Assembly (NCBI RefSeq): GCF_000719345.1
Contig: NZ_JOFX01000069.1
Span: 1 to 12,199, forward strand
DNA: 12,199 nucleotides
From: Streptomyces sp. NRRL F-2664
GTDB lineage: Bacteria; Actinomycetota; Actinomycetes; Streptomycetales; Streptomycetaceae
Reading direction: 5' to 3'
Shown: positions 6,201 to 12,199 of the stretch, in pieces
Layout: each line of letters starts with the position of its first letter
Numbering within the stretch: position 1 is the first letter of the stretch
Notes under the pieces: model-generated
What the model was told of the DNA's origin: nothing
Databases searched by the model: none
Seen by the model: only the letters and a program-made list of their open reading frames with translations
Program-made: the position numbers and the translations under genes

Positions 6201-8424
6201 TGCCAGCGAGGCGGCGAAGAAGGACTCGCTCATCACCTACGGGTATGACGGCGAGGGCCGCATGGTGTCGGTCGCCTACCCCGACGGCAGAACCACCTCC
6301 CGCGCCTATGACGCGGTCGGGCAGCTCGTCACTGCCACAGATGCAGCAGGCGCCGTGACCGCCTACGCCTACAACGAAGACGGCACCCTCAAACAGGCCG
6401 AGCAGACCACTAAGGATGGGCAGGTCTCCTCTGCCGCCTACACCTACGACGGCCTGGGCCGACCGGTGAAGAGCGCCTACGGCAACGGCACCGTGGCGGC
6501 CACCGAGTACTGGGACAGCGGCCAGCCGAAGAAGGAAACTCTCACCGGCAAAGACGGTGCCGTGCTGTCCCAGGTGGCCTACACCTACAACAGCCGCGGC
6601 GAGCTCGCCACCCGCACCGACATCCGGCCCACCACCGCTGGAGGCAGTGAGGGGCAGGAGGGCAGCGGCAGCACGGGCGGGATGACCACTACCCACACGG
6701 TGCATTCCTATGACGCCTACGGTCGTCTGACGGGCACCGTCCTGCACGACGGCGCCGATGCGGAGGCCCCTGTAATACGGTCCACTGCCTACACGGCCAA
6801 CGCGGCCGGCGATATCACCACCGTCACTGTCACGGGCAAGGACGGCAAGAAGACCGTCACCGAACACGAGACCGACCCCGCCGGGCGCCTCACCGCCGTC
6901 ACCACCGACGGCACCAAAGCTGCCCAGGCCTACGACGCGGCAGGAAACCTCACCACCGGCGCGGACGGCACCAGCTACACCTACAGCCCGGACAACAAGC
7001 CCCTGACCGGCAGCGCCAAAGACGGCACCCGCACCGAGTACGCGTACTGGCCCGACGGCAGCCGCAAGTCCTCTACCACCACCAGCCCGGCCGGAGAGAA
7101 GCACACAGTCCTCTTCCACTACACCCCCGCCGGGGACATCGCCAACGACACCCACACCACCAAGGACGGGCAGACCCGCACCGCCGCCTACCTCACCGGT
7201 CTGGCCGGACGCGAGCACCGCACACTGGACGGCAGCCCAGACGGTGCTGCGTACCTGCACGCCGACCGGCGCGGAAACACCATTCTGGAAACGACCTCCC
7301 GTGCTGCCGCGAGCACCAGCCGCTACTACACCGACTACGGACAGGAGGCACGGCCGGACGGCACCCCCCTCACCCTTCCCCCCGCAGCCGCTGATCCCGC
7401 AGCCAACCCGTTCCGGTTCGGCGGCGAGTACACCAACTCCGAAACCGGCACCCACTACACCCCCGCCCGCACCTACGACCCTGCCACCGGGCGGTTCACC
7501 ACCCGCGACCCCCACCCCACGCCCCTCAACAAATACCAAGCCTTCGACACCAACCCCGTCGAGCACATCGACCCCAGCGGGAACATCAACATAAGCCTCC
7601 GGACCAAACTCCAGCAAAGGCGGCACCAGAACGACAGGAACAAGGTGGCACGGACCGAGATGATGAAGACCAACCGGTCTTCCACGCCCGGTGCCGGACA
7701 GTCCTCGCCCGCATCCATAGCGGTGATACCTGCCGTGAATTCCACGCAAAGCCCGGCCGCGAACCCGGCCCCTGGCATAGCGTCACCCGTTTACACCCCG
7801 CCGGCAAGCCCTGCAAAAAGCGACCCTCGCTTCACTGGGGCGAAAAGCGGAATAAAGGGCGTAATCGCCCCTTCCGGGATCATGAGCGTCCCGATGGAGA
7901 ATATGAAGCTGTACAACTCCGTCGTCAAATCAGTCCAGGAAGGCAACGTCCCGGCGACCCTCGAGGCGCTGGCATCCTATAGAAGCGCCCTGGCCGTCGA
8001 CTACGGAGCGGCCTCTCCTGGCGGAATATGCGCACAGTCAAACCTGTCGGCACTCCTGACGCTTTCCGAAGGACGCGCCTACGTTCCGGGGTCGCAAGCC
8101 GTGACCGTAAACGGACACGATCTGGAAAAAACCTTCGGAAAACCGCTCGCAGCAGGCGGATACTTCGATGCAGTAGACGCAGTCAACGGCCTCGAACCGG
8201 GCCAGATAGCCGTCCTGGACGCGATCCAGGACGGCGACAGCGGTCACGTGGCGATCATCCTCAAGCAGGAGGCAGGCGGGCTCTACATTGACATCGAGAA
8301 CCGCATATTCACCCCAGGAATGAACTTCAAAGAAAAAATGGAAAAAATCATCAAGGGCGACAGCATTTCATACACAGTGTACCCGGGCGGAACCTTGCAC
8401 CATTCATTCAGGAAAAAGAATTAA
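3235..8424 (+). CDS. Secreted RHS/YD-repeat polymorphic toxin with a papain-like C-terminal tip
   Basis: The protein has 1729 residues, from GTG 3235 to TAA 8422-8424. Residues 1-~36 resemble a Sec signal peptide: VRRVRRRGG, then apolar GVAGLLVLAAAG, then ESAGEAFA. Residues ~55-470 form the N-terminal RHS shell region (DTRTGRYSFGVPLLG, FSLSLSYDQELSGLGVD). From ~478 to ~1360 come many YD repeats, such as YDSYGRVVKATD, YDEAGRLAVQTD, YDAVGQLVTATD and YDGLGRPVKSAY. The RHS-associated core is ~1364-1450 (FRFGGEYTNSETGTHY, ARTYDPATGRFTTRDP, ending IDPSGN). A linker rich in Pro/Ser/Ala (~1484-1535) leads to the tip (~1550-1729). The tip has GGICAQSN (Cys1599), SGHVAIIL (His1671) and YIDIENR (Asp1686), the order and spacing expected of a papain-fold Tox-PL peptidase or deamidase. 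RHS shells are known to enclose their toxin; YD-protein export in Gram-positive bacteria is less well defined. The RHS call is firm; the tip call is moderate. No immunity gene is visible downstream. Confidence 0.92.
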   Translation: MPSSVRRVRRRGGVAGLLVLAAAGTAAGESAGEAFASPGSRYAAAAASIPAAPGMVSGVFAPGEGAGGAVDTRTGRYSFGVPLLGIAGRGGVSFSLSLSYDQELSGLGVDRQGLGEGMGLGLPFVDAGNGRAVVAGGVYDIDDDGTGGGSATGLKRFPGGGVRFEHVPGGVLEAREGVGERGFEWRLTDLADGSVQYFDGDGNAAAFADRHGNRIDFAFEAAGDAWQLAAVTDAYGAVTEVSYGTDGGGEQVVFRAPARSGDGHRLTAVLSLEDGQVRTITGAGGGVTKLDYERPLSGHGAVISRMETPSGQVTEIGYEELPGSPVPALAAARLRTLDAEGDPAAPEQRFSASVEEGRNYTGAGGGFSGEDDVFDGRTGYTYTTEVARLDAEGNPEQRVVSLYNSLHLLVSQKVFTAALGDRAAGELHYSYGWQEEAGSPVPPAQGQELPASWADPVREVNTVYNSAGDRREVATAAEYDSYGRVVKATDETGTVTETVYDTGEGATGLVLSQKTTGRDGTVLQETVNTPTPAEERRTVAHTVTRTAGSGGRLAAREQASFEYDQDGQVTAQSVTWADGAQGDGPKELRTAIGREVKDGRLTETVTVAPGTESETATTRTIDLATGALLEETDPSGRVVSRIEYDDKGRPARHTAMPDSSQPQTTEISYPSPTQTVVATPDGRRTVQSVDALGRAVRTADNYRDGGYSPDADADGARVLSEADYSQWAKHQVTVTDAAGRKTTAVSDPWGHSTEVTRPDGTVAKSAADIVAEAVWQGVLGKDQASARAAEARAVTVRDIDSAQRTVSAKVVFADGTPSAGSAGQADALGRLLSSTSGEVITTPSYGAGGMAAKAALSPAAPQAYPGAKMTAELTHDLAGRTTGKTLTQDGRQDADTRAGTRNAYDEAGRLAVQTDQLGNTTSYTYHPDGQVKTATVETRDGQQVSQTVYAYDDSTGLLATATLTSAGGASTVRHMEYDRLNRITGIWEGASEAAKKDSLITYGYDGEGRMVSVAYPDGRTTSRAYDAVGQLVTATDAAGAVTAYAYNEDGTLKQAEQTTKDGQVSSAAYTYDGLGRPVKSAYGNGTVAATEYWDSGQPKKETLTGKDGAVLSQVAYTYNSRGELATRTDIRPTTAGGSEGQEGSGSTGGMTTTHTVHSYDAYGRLTGTVLHDGADAEAPVIRSTAYTANAAGDITTVTVTGKDGKKTVTEHETDPAGRLTAVTTDGTKAAQAYDAAGNLTTGADGTSYTYSPDNKPLTGSAKDGTRTEYAYWPDGSRKSSTTTSPAGEKHTVLFHYTPAGDIANDTHTTKDGQTRTAAYLTGLAGREHRTLDGSPDGAAYLHADRRGNTILETTSRAAASTSRYYTDYGQEARPDGTPLTLPPAAADPAANPFRFGGEYTNSETGTHYTPARTYDPATGRFTTRDPHPTPLNKYQAFDTNPVEHIDPSGNINISLRTKLQQRRHQNDRNKVARTEMMKTNRSSTPGAGQSSPASIAVIPAVNSTQSPAANPAPGIASPVYTPPASPAKSDPRFTGAKSGIKGVIAPSGIMSVPMENMKLYNSVVKSVQEGNVPATLEALASYRSALAVDYGAASPGGICAQSNLSALLTLSEGRAYVPGSQAVTVNGHDLEKTFGKPLAAGGYFDAVDAVNGLEPGQIAVLDAIQDGDSGHVAIILKQEAGGLYIDIENRIFTPGMNFKEKMEKIIKGDSISYTVYPGGTLHHSFRKKN
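7486..7584 (+). repeat. RHS hinge repeat, copy 2
   Basis: This is the second copy of the direct repeat at 1-99, covering residues 1418-1450 of the complete RHS protein (TGRFTTRDP to IDPSGN). Near-identity runs over about the first 60 bases and then decays. Immediately after it the two tips share no visible similarity. Confidence 0.9.
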
Positions 8425-9196
8425 AGCGGCGGCATCTGCAGGGCCCGCCCAAGCGTACTGGCCATAAGGGAGTACCGCGCCATGGCCGCATCTGCTCTTA
8501 CCGGCTGAAGTCTGGCTAAGGTTCTGCGGTGGCGGCTACGGTGCGTCAGGCGGGAAGTACGCGCTTGCGGAAGAGGGAAGCCGGCGCGTCCGAACTGGAC
8601 CTGGGTTCGCCAGCGGGCTGGGCGCTGACCGGTGCGTCGGTTCGCCCGTCATGCTCCCTGCGGCGCGGGGGGACGGGCCTTCGCGTGCCGCTGCGGGGGG
8701 TACGCCCGGGTTCCACGCCTCCTGGGGCGGTGCGGGTTCCCCTCCGTTCTGCTCCCCCTCGTCAGGGCGGGCCGACTCGCCAGGCGACGGCCGGCAGGGC
8801 GGTGACGTTTCAGGCGGTGGTGTACGCGCTGGCCCAGGGCCAGGTGGTTTCGACGCGGAGCGGTGGCGGCGGACAGGGCGGGCCAGCCGGGCGGCAGACG
8901 GTCCGCAAGCCCCCGGCGGCCGAGGACTACCCCGACGACCGACCCGGGCCATCCGCCCCACCGCGAAGCACACACGGCGTGGCATCCCACACCCGGCACC
9001 GACAAACAGGACAATAAGCACCGCCACGGCAACACGGCCACGTCAGCCACGCCGCCGTGACGGGTGGTGGTCCCAGGCGTCATCCTCCGGACCGCCACCC
9101 ACCCCTGCCAGGACCGCTCCACGAGCCCAGACCGGCTCACCGGCCAAGATTCTCAATGCCCTGCCGCCACGCGCCCCCACTGGCCACTGAGCGTTT
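8425..9196. other. Gene-poor stretch downstream of the RHS gene
   Basis: Long frames are open on both strands here because GC is high and stop codons are rare, but their translations are low-complexity Arg/Pro/Gly/Ala sequence without motifs. A cognate immunity gene would be expected here, yet nothing with a good ribosome binding site or normal codon use was found. Just after the stop codon, GTACT (8446-8450) and AGTAC can pair weakly; this is too short to call a terminator. Confidence 0.45.
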
Positions 9197-9204
9197 TCAG
9201 CGGT

Positions 9205-9460
9205 GGTGTCCAGGGCGAGGAGAGAGTCGGATGGGGTAGATGCCGTCGGCCCACATGTAGACGTAGTCAGATCGGGCCAGGTCACCCGAGTGGAAGGCAG
9301 CGTGATCTGCTGCCCACTGCTTCGTGAGCGGGGTCACCGTCGCATTGACAGGCCAGCCGTGCCTGCCGAGGAACTGCCCGAGCGCGGTCACGAAACCGCC
9401 CAGGCCGTGGAGCTGGAGCAGGGGCAGTACCCCACTGGCCTTCGGATCCTTTCTGCAGCC
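9205..9460 (-). pseudogene. Internal remnant of an IS256 (Mutator-type) transposase
   Basis: One minus-strand frame reads CRKDPKASGVLPLLQLHGL, then FVTALGQFLGR, TVTPLTKQWAADHAAF, and DLARSDYVYMWADGI. These match in order the middle of actinobacterial IS256-family transposases (CRKSPKxSEVLPLLYLHGL, LGQFLG, LTKQW, DYVYLWADGIH). The Asp in WADGI would be the first catalytic residue. Similarity ends soon after ADGIYPIRL, so the remaining catalytic core is missing, and the N-terminal domain cannot be recognised upstream. It is a short dead fragment. Confidence 0.8.
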
Positions 9461-10029
9461 CCCTGCCGCTTCGTCCGCGGCCAGGGCGGCCAGAAGGGCA
9501 GGGTCGGGTGGCCGGGGTGATGGAGCGGGCCCACGTATCGGCGGGCTGCGACTCATCCAGGCCGCATTCGTGAATCCGCGGGCCCAACCGGGAGGAAGCC
9601 GACGGACCACACCCGCCTGGCGAAGGAGCTGTGGCGCTCCCCGCACCCAGCCGGACAGCATGGAATTCGAGGCGCGCCACAGCCATACCGGGCTGCGGGG
9701 CCAGACCGGACAGGTATACGCCCCACAGCACCAAAGCGAAACACTCCCCGAAACCATCAGCGTGGGCAATCACCGACACGCCACACCGTCCTGCCAAGAA
9801 GGGCGACGTAGACGGCACGCCCAGGACCTGCCGTCTACTCCATCGACGGCAGCGACACCCCGCACCCCGGTGCGATACCTGCGGTCCGCGTTGCCGATAT
9901 GAACTCAGCATCGCGGCCCGCAGACCGCCCGGCTGAGAACTGCAAAGTTCCCCGCAGGCGGACGAGATATCCCCGCTGATGGACGCGTAATCCCCTTGGC
10001 CGTCCGCACCGCCCCTGTCTGTCCTGTTG
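9461..10029. other. Gene-poor stretch between the IS256 and IS21 remnants
   Basis: No intact gene was recognised. A minus-strand frame includes ADGFGECFALVLWGVYLSGL, which looks less random than its surroundings, but I cannot place it. Bases 9843-9916 resemble 1550-1618. The segment TGCAAAGTTCCCCGC near 9940-9955, followed by further CCCC-containing blocks, could belong to the left end of the IS21 remnant that follows; this is a guess from position. Confidence 0.4.
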
Positions 10030-10345
10030 CCCGGCGGGAAGAGCAAAAGGAGATCATGGAGATCCTGAAGCGTTCGACCTTACAGGCAGTTACCGCATGG
10101 CGGCCGAGTGGGGTCGGCCGCCACACCGTGAAGCGGAGCTTCCCGGCCGTGGAGGGGATGGCCCGGCGAAGCGGCAGCGGCTGAAGGTGATCGACGACTG
10201 CCTGCCGAAGGTCGAGGGAGCTCATCGAGAGGTCCGGCGGCCGGATCGGAGCCGACCAGGTGCGCGAGAAACCACGGCTATGGGCTCTACCGGCGCCGAC
10301 CGCACCGCGCGGCGGGCGCCAAGGCGCCGTGGCTGCCCGCAAGCC
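10030..10345 (+). pseudogene. Frameshifted N-terminal remnant of an IS21-family transposase (IstA-like)
   Basis: Pieces of the IstA N-terminus appear in order on the plus strand but alternate between two frames: EIMEILK (about 10052-10069), AFDLTGSYRMAAE (from 10070, helix-turn-helix part), GRHTVKR, then LKVIDDCLPKVE, ELIERSGGRIGADQVREK (from 10218), and MGSTGADRTARRAP (about 10278-10320). This matches the family pattern: EIMEILEAFDLTGS, HHTVKRY, IDxFLPKVEELVERS, GRIRAD, GxTGSERTTRRAV. At least four frame changes are required. The catalytic DDE core and the IstB partner are absent, so it is a decayed fragment. Confidence 0.75.
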
Positions 10346-10349
10346 AGAG

Positions 10350-11030
10350 AGCATTCCCGGCCATGGATCCCCAGCGGACCCGTGCCGCCGTGGGCCGGTC
10401 GGCGTTGGCGGGCTTCTTCCCAGGGCCGACAGCCGGGCCGGTCGCAGCTGGGTGTGGCCGGCGATCACGATCCAGGTCCCGCGGTCCGCTGCTTCGGGAG
10501 TGCGGGAGCCTCCTGGGGTGGTCCAGCCCCGGTCTGCTTCGTGAAGCGGAAGGTGTCCTCGAGGTCGAAGCGGCGGAGAGATGCCTGCCAGGAGCGCGGG
10601 TCCACGCCCTCCGGAGGGGCGCCGGTCTTGGAGGAAGCAGCCACACACGCGGGGCGTTCCGGTCCTTCGACAGGCACTCGGCCTTCAGCCGGGTCAAGTG
10701 CAGTCGGCCAAGGGCAGTTCACCCTCGCAGTCGAACCATGGGGAGCGGTGGGTGAGTCTTGGGTGCCAGCCGGTCCCATGCCCGCGCTTCAGCCAGCCGC
10801 ATTTGCCGGTATCCGTGTGGTGATCGCGGCCTCGGCCAGGCCTCCGGCTTGGCGAGCGCAATTCCGGGCCGCGCTTGGCGGCCATCCGCTTTTCCGGCCA
10901 TGGACGCGAGGCGGCGCCGGCAGGCGTATGGCGCGGTCGGGGCGGACCCGGCCGGCCAGCCCCCTTCGCGACAGGCGCCGTAACAGTCCTGACCGCCCCG
11001 GCCCCGTGACGGCCACCAGCACCCGAGGCG
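10350..11030 (-). pseudogene. Multi-frame remnant of an actinobacterial IS701-like/IS4-type transposase
   Basis: Minus-strand segments in all three frames follow the order of a transposase family common in Streptomyces: DRAIRLPAPPRVHGR (about 10940), LAKPEAWPRP, ARAWDRLAP, HPRLTHRSPWFDCEGELPL (about 10770-10715), then RLKAECLSKDR, WQASLRRFDLEDTFRFTKQ (about 10590-10535), TPEAADRGTWIVIAGHTQL (about 10500-10445), and ARVRWG. The Glu in LEDTFRF would be the catalytic Glu of the DDE triad. The many frame changes rule out function. The tail meets the end of the IS21 remnant on the opposite strand near 10345. The transposase call is confident; the exact family name is less so. Confidence 0.75.
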
Positions 11031-11246
11031 GTCAGGAGAGAGGCGGCCTTGCCCGGCGAGGAAGGAACACGGCACCCCTGCAGGCCGCGCAGTCCAGAAC
11101 CTCCGTGATCCGCAAGAGGCCGTGTTCTCCTGCGGGACTCCTGCTGTTGCCGATCATGTTCCGACTCGGGTGACCGGGATGCGCTCCGGGCCCCTGCCCG
11201 CTCCGCAGGCGATGCCGCAATGCGACGCAGCCAAATGCTCCGGGTG

Positions 11247-11266
11247 CCGCCCAGTTACCGGGGCGG
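11247..11266 (-). terminator. Possible terminator after the small secreted protein gene
   Basis: CCGCCC (11247-11252) and GGGCGG (11261-11266) form a 6-bp stem with an 8-base loop, starting 5 bases past the stop codon of the minus-strand gene. There is no T run. The position supports a terminator role; the sequence alone is weak. Confidence 0.35.
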
Positions 11267-11271
11267 AGAGT

Positions 11272-11583
11272 TCAGCTTCCGCATTCCGCGGTCAAGATCG
11301 CGACCCAGTACTGGGGGACATTGTCTTCGCCTATGTTACCGAGCCGGACGTCCCAGGACTTCTCTGCGCAGTTCTCCCCGGTCTCGGTGACGTACTTGCC
11401 CATCTTCTCCCGTGCGTCGTCCATCGCCTTGGTCGGGACGGGCGTCCCGATGCCAAGGAACTGCTTCTTTTCGGCTGCGACGGCGTCGGCCCGCTCGGCC
11501 GCCACCGCCTGGGCGCTGGCGGCCACGGCCGGGACCGCCACAGAGAACACCGCAACCGCGGTCAGCAGGCCTCGCCGCATCAT
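11272..11583 (-). CDS. Small secreted protein with two cysteines, function unknown
   Basis: This encodes 103 residues. The start is ATG 11583-11581; a second ATG follows immediately. AAGGTG (11595-11590) lies 6 bases upstream, a good ribosome binding site that decides the start against the much longer open frame reading in from upstream. Residues 1-~29 are a classical signal peptide: MMRRG, an apolar core LLTAVAVFSVAVPAVA, and a small-residue region ASAQAVAAE. The mature part is about 75 residues with AEKKQFLGIGTPVPTKAMDD, KMGKYVTETGENCAEKSW, and NVPQYWVAILTAECGS at the end. Cys72 and Cys101 are the only cysteines and would suit one disulfide. Codon use is typical for a high-GC actinomycete and the frame is intact. 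I do not recognise the family. It stands alone among IS remnants, so context gives no function. Confidence 0.75.
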   Translation of the reverse strand: MMRRGLLTAVAVFSVAVPAVAASAQAVAAERADAVAAEKKQFLGIGTPVPTKAMDDAREKMGKYVTETGENCAEKSWDVRLGNIGEDNVPQYWVAILTAECGS

Positions 11584-11589
11584 CTTATT

Positions 11590-11626
11590 CACCTTAAATC
11601 CTCTCAGAGCTGCGGCAAGCGCCGCA
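11590..11626 (-). promoter_or_regulatory. Leader of the small secreted protein: ribosome binding site and hairpin
   Basis: On the minus strand the leader reads TGCGGC-GCTT-GCCGCA (11626-11611), a perfect 6-bp stem with a 4-base loop, then GAGAGG, then AAGGTG (11595-11590), then 6 bases and ATG. The hairpin ends 15 bases before the ribosome binding site, so it could stabilise the mRNA or affect translation. That role is inferred. No clear promoter could be assigned upstream. Confidence 0.5.
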
Positions 11627-11756
11627 TTTACGGCCCCACCTTCGCCTGCAACGCCTGCAGCTGTTTCCTCCGTCCGGGCGTTTAACCGACCTCCGAAGAG
11701 GCCGGCAGACCAGAGGGGTTCAGGCCCCGAACGCTTGCCGGGACCTCCCGGTTTGG

Positions 11757-11865
11757 TCATGCGGTGTCGCGGAGGCTGCGGACGAGGGTGCGTTCGGTGT
11801 GGCCTCGGCCGCCGGCGGCGGTGTTGACGTATCCGGCGAGCTTGAGCGCGCCTCGGTACTTCCCT
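11757..11865 (-). pseudogene. C-terminal coding remnant of an unrecognised gene
   Basis: A minus-strand frame ending in TGA at 11759-11757 reads GALKLAGYVNTAAGG then RGHTERTLVRSLRDTA. Nearly every codon in it ends in C or G, much more so than in the opposite frames, which is the signature of real actinobacterial coding DNA. Upstream of about 11865 the bias is lost and the reading looks random, so only the end of a gene seems to remain. I cannot name the family. The small secreted protein gene follows about 170 bases downstream on the same strand. Confidence 0.35.
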
Positions 11866-11985
11866 GGTGGTATCAAGGGTGAGATCGAGCGCCGGTGGGG
11901 CACCACCGACCTCCTGGACATACTGAGCCTGTTCAGGTTGGCCACCGATCGGGTGACGCAACAGACGAGGCCCTCGGGCTGTTGA

Positions 11986-12199
11986 GCGGGATGTCTGACG
12001 TCCGCAGCTCTTCAACTCGGGGGCCTCGGGCTCGCGGCCGGATTCGGTATCGCCCTGGGAACGGCCCGCGCCCATGTTCACGCTGTCGTGGAACACCTGG
12101 CGGTATGCCCTCCTGGACGGGACCCCCGCCGAGTGTGGCCGGTCCGGCGACGGACGCGCGCACTACTCGGGCAAGCACCGGCGGCATGGGGTGAACCTT
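11986..12199 (+). pseudogene. Frameshifted IS5-type transposase, running off the window
   Basis: After a stop codon at 11983-11985, a frame gives LAAGFGIALGTARAHVHAV and VEHLA (from 12031), matching the helix-turn-helix region of IS5-type transposases (AQLAAGFGIGxATxYRYV). From about 12095 the family continues in another frame with YALLDGTPAECGRSGDGR, then HYSGKHRRHGVNL to the last base. This is the DGTxxECDRxGDGRADYSxKHRRHGVNLQ block, in which DGT carries the first catalytic Asp. At least one frameshift and a shortened middle make it a pseudogene, unless it is expressed by frameshifting. It is unlike the 2341-2840 remnant in detail. The rest lies outside the window. Confidence 0.75.

Noticed and set aside
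8529..9190. Plus-strand frames after the RHS gene as an immunity gene
   Set aside because: The translations are low-complexity Arg/Gly/Pro sequence with no hydrophobic core pattern, weak starts and no ribosome binding site, so a gene cannot be supported.
10097..11173. Plus-strand open frame of 358 codons
   Set aside because: Only short pieces near its start match the IS21 remnant; the rest is the reverse of the IS701-like remnant and has no coherent domain.
11764..11985. Plus-strand frame MLTYPASLSAP as the N-terminus of the IS5-type transposase at the right edge
   Set aside because: The start is reminiscent of the family, but the following residues do not match it, a stop codon intervenes at 11983, and the opposite strand shows stronger coding bias over 11757-11865.
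11584..12096. Long upstream extension of the small secreted protein
   Set aside because: The extension has an odd His/Arg/Pro composition and would bury the signal peptide in the middle; the good ribosome binding site just before ATG 11583 decides for the short form.
1..12199. CRISPR array, tRNA, rRNA or integrase attachment site
   Set aside because: No regularly spaced repeats, no tRNA-like cloverleaf and no rRNA motifs were seen while reading both strands.

Overview
The very high GC content, the GTG start, the strong G/C bias at third codon positions and the kinds of transposase remnants present all point to an actinomycete, most likely Streptomyces or a close relative. This looks like an accessory region, possibly chromosome arm or plasmid. 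There are no housekeeping genes, tRNAs or rRNAs. Only three open reading frames look intact, and they sit among broken insertion sequences (ISs).

Layout: (a) 1-804 is the 3' end of an RHS/YD-repeat polymorphic toxin gene on the + strand, namely the conserved hinge plus a helical C-terminal tip of unknown activity. (b) 785-1025 is the C-terminal remnant of an IS110-family transposase on the - strand; it runs up to, and perhaps across, the toxin stop codon. (c) 1026-2300 has no recognisable gene. (d) 2341-2840 is an internally deleted, truncated IS5-family transposase on the - strand. (e) 2841-3234 is noncoding and holds a perfect 16-bp-stem hairpin. (f) 3235-8424 is a complete secreted RHS/YD-repeat protein of 1729 aa. 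Its last ~180 residues look like a papain-fold enzyme (candidate Cys1599/His1671/Asp1686). (g) 8425-11271 has no intact gene; it carries remnants of IS256, IS21 and IS701-like transposases. (h) 11272-11583 (-) is an intact small secreted protein with two cysteines. (i) 11757-12199 holds an unrecognised coding remnant and a frameshifted IS5-type transposase that continues past the window edge.

How it fits together: the two RHS genes share an almost identical hinge (1-60 matches 7486-7545 at 56 of 60 bases) but have unrelated tips directly after it. This is the expected architecture of a polymorphic toxin family in which a constant delivery shell is combined with exchangeable tips. In such systems an immunity gene normally follows each tip. 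None is recognisable after either tip, and after the first tip that position is taken by IS debris. The most interesting material is the uncharacterised tip 1, the papain-like tip 2, and the contact between the IS110 remnant and the tip 1 stop codon. Family assignments were made by eye from motifs and have not been tested by database search.
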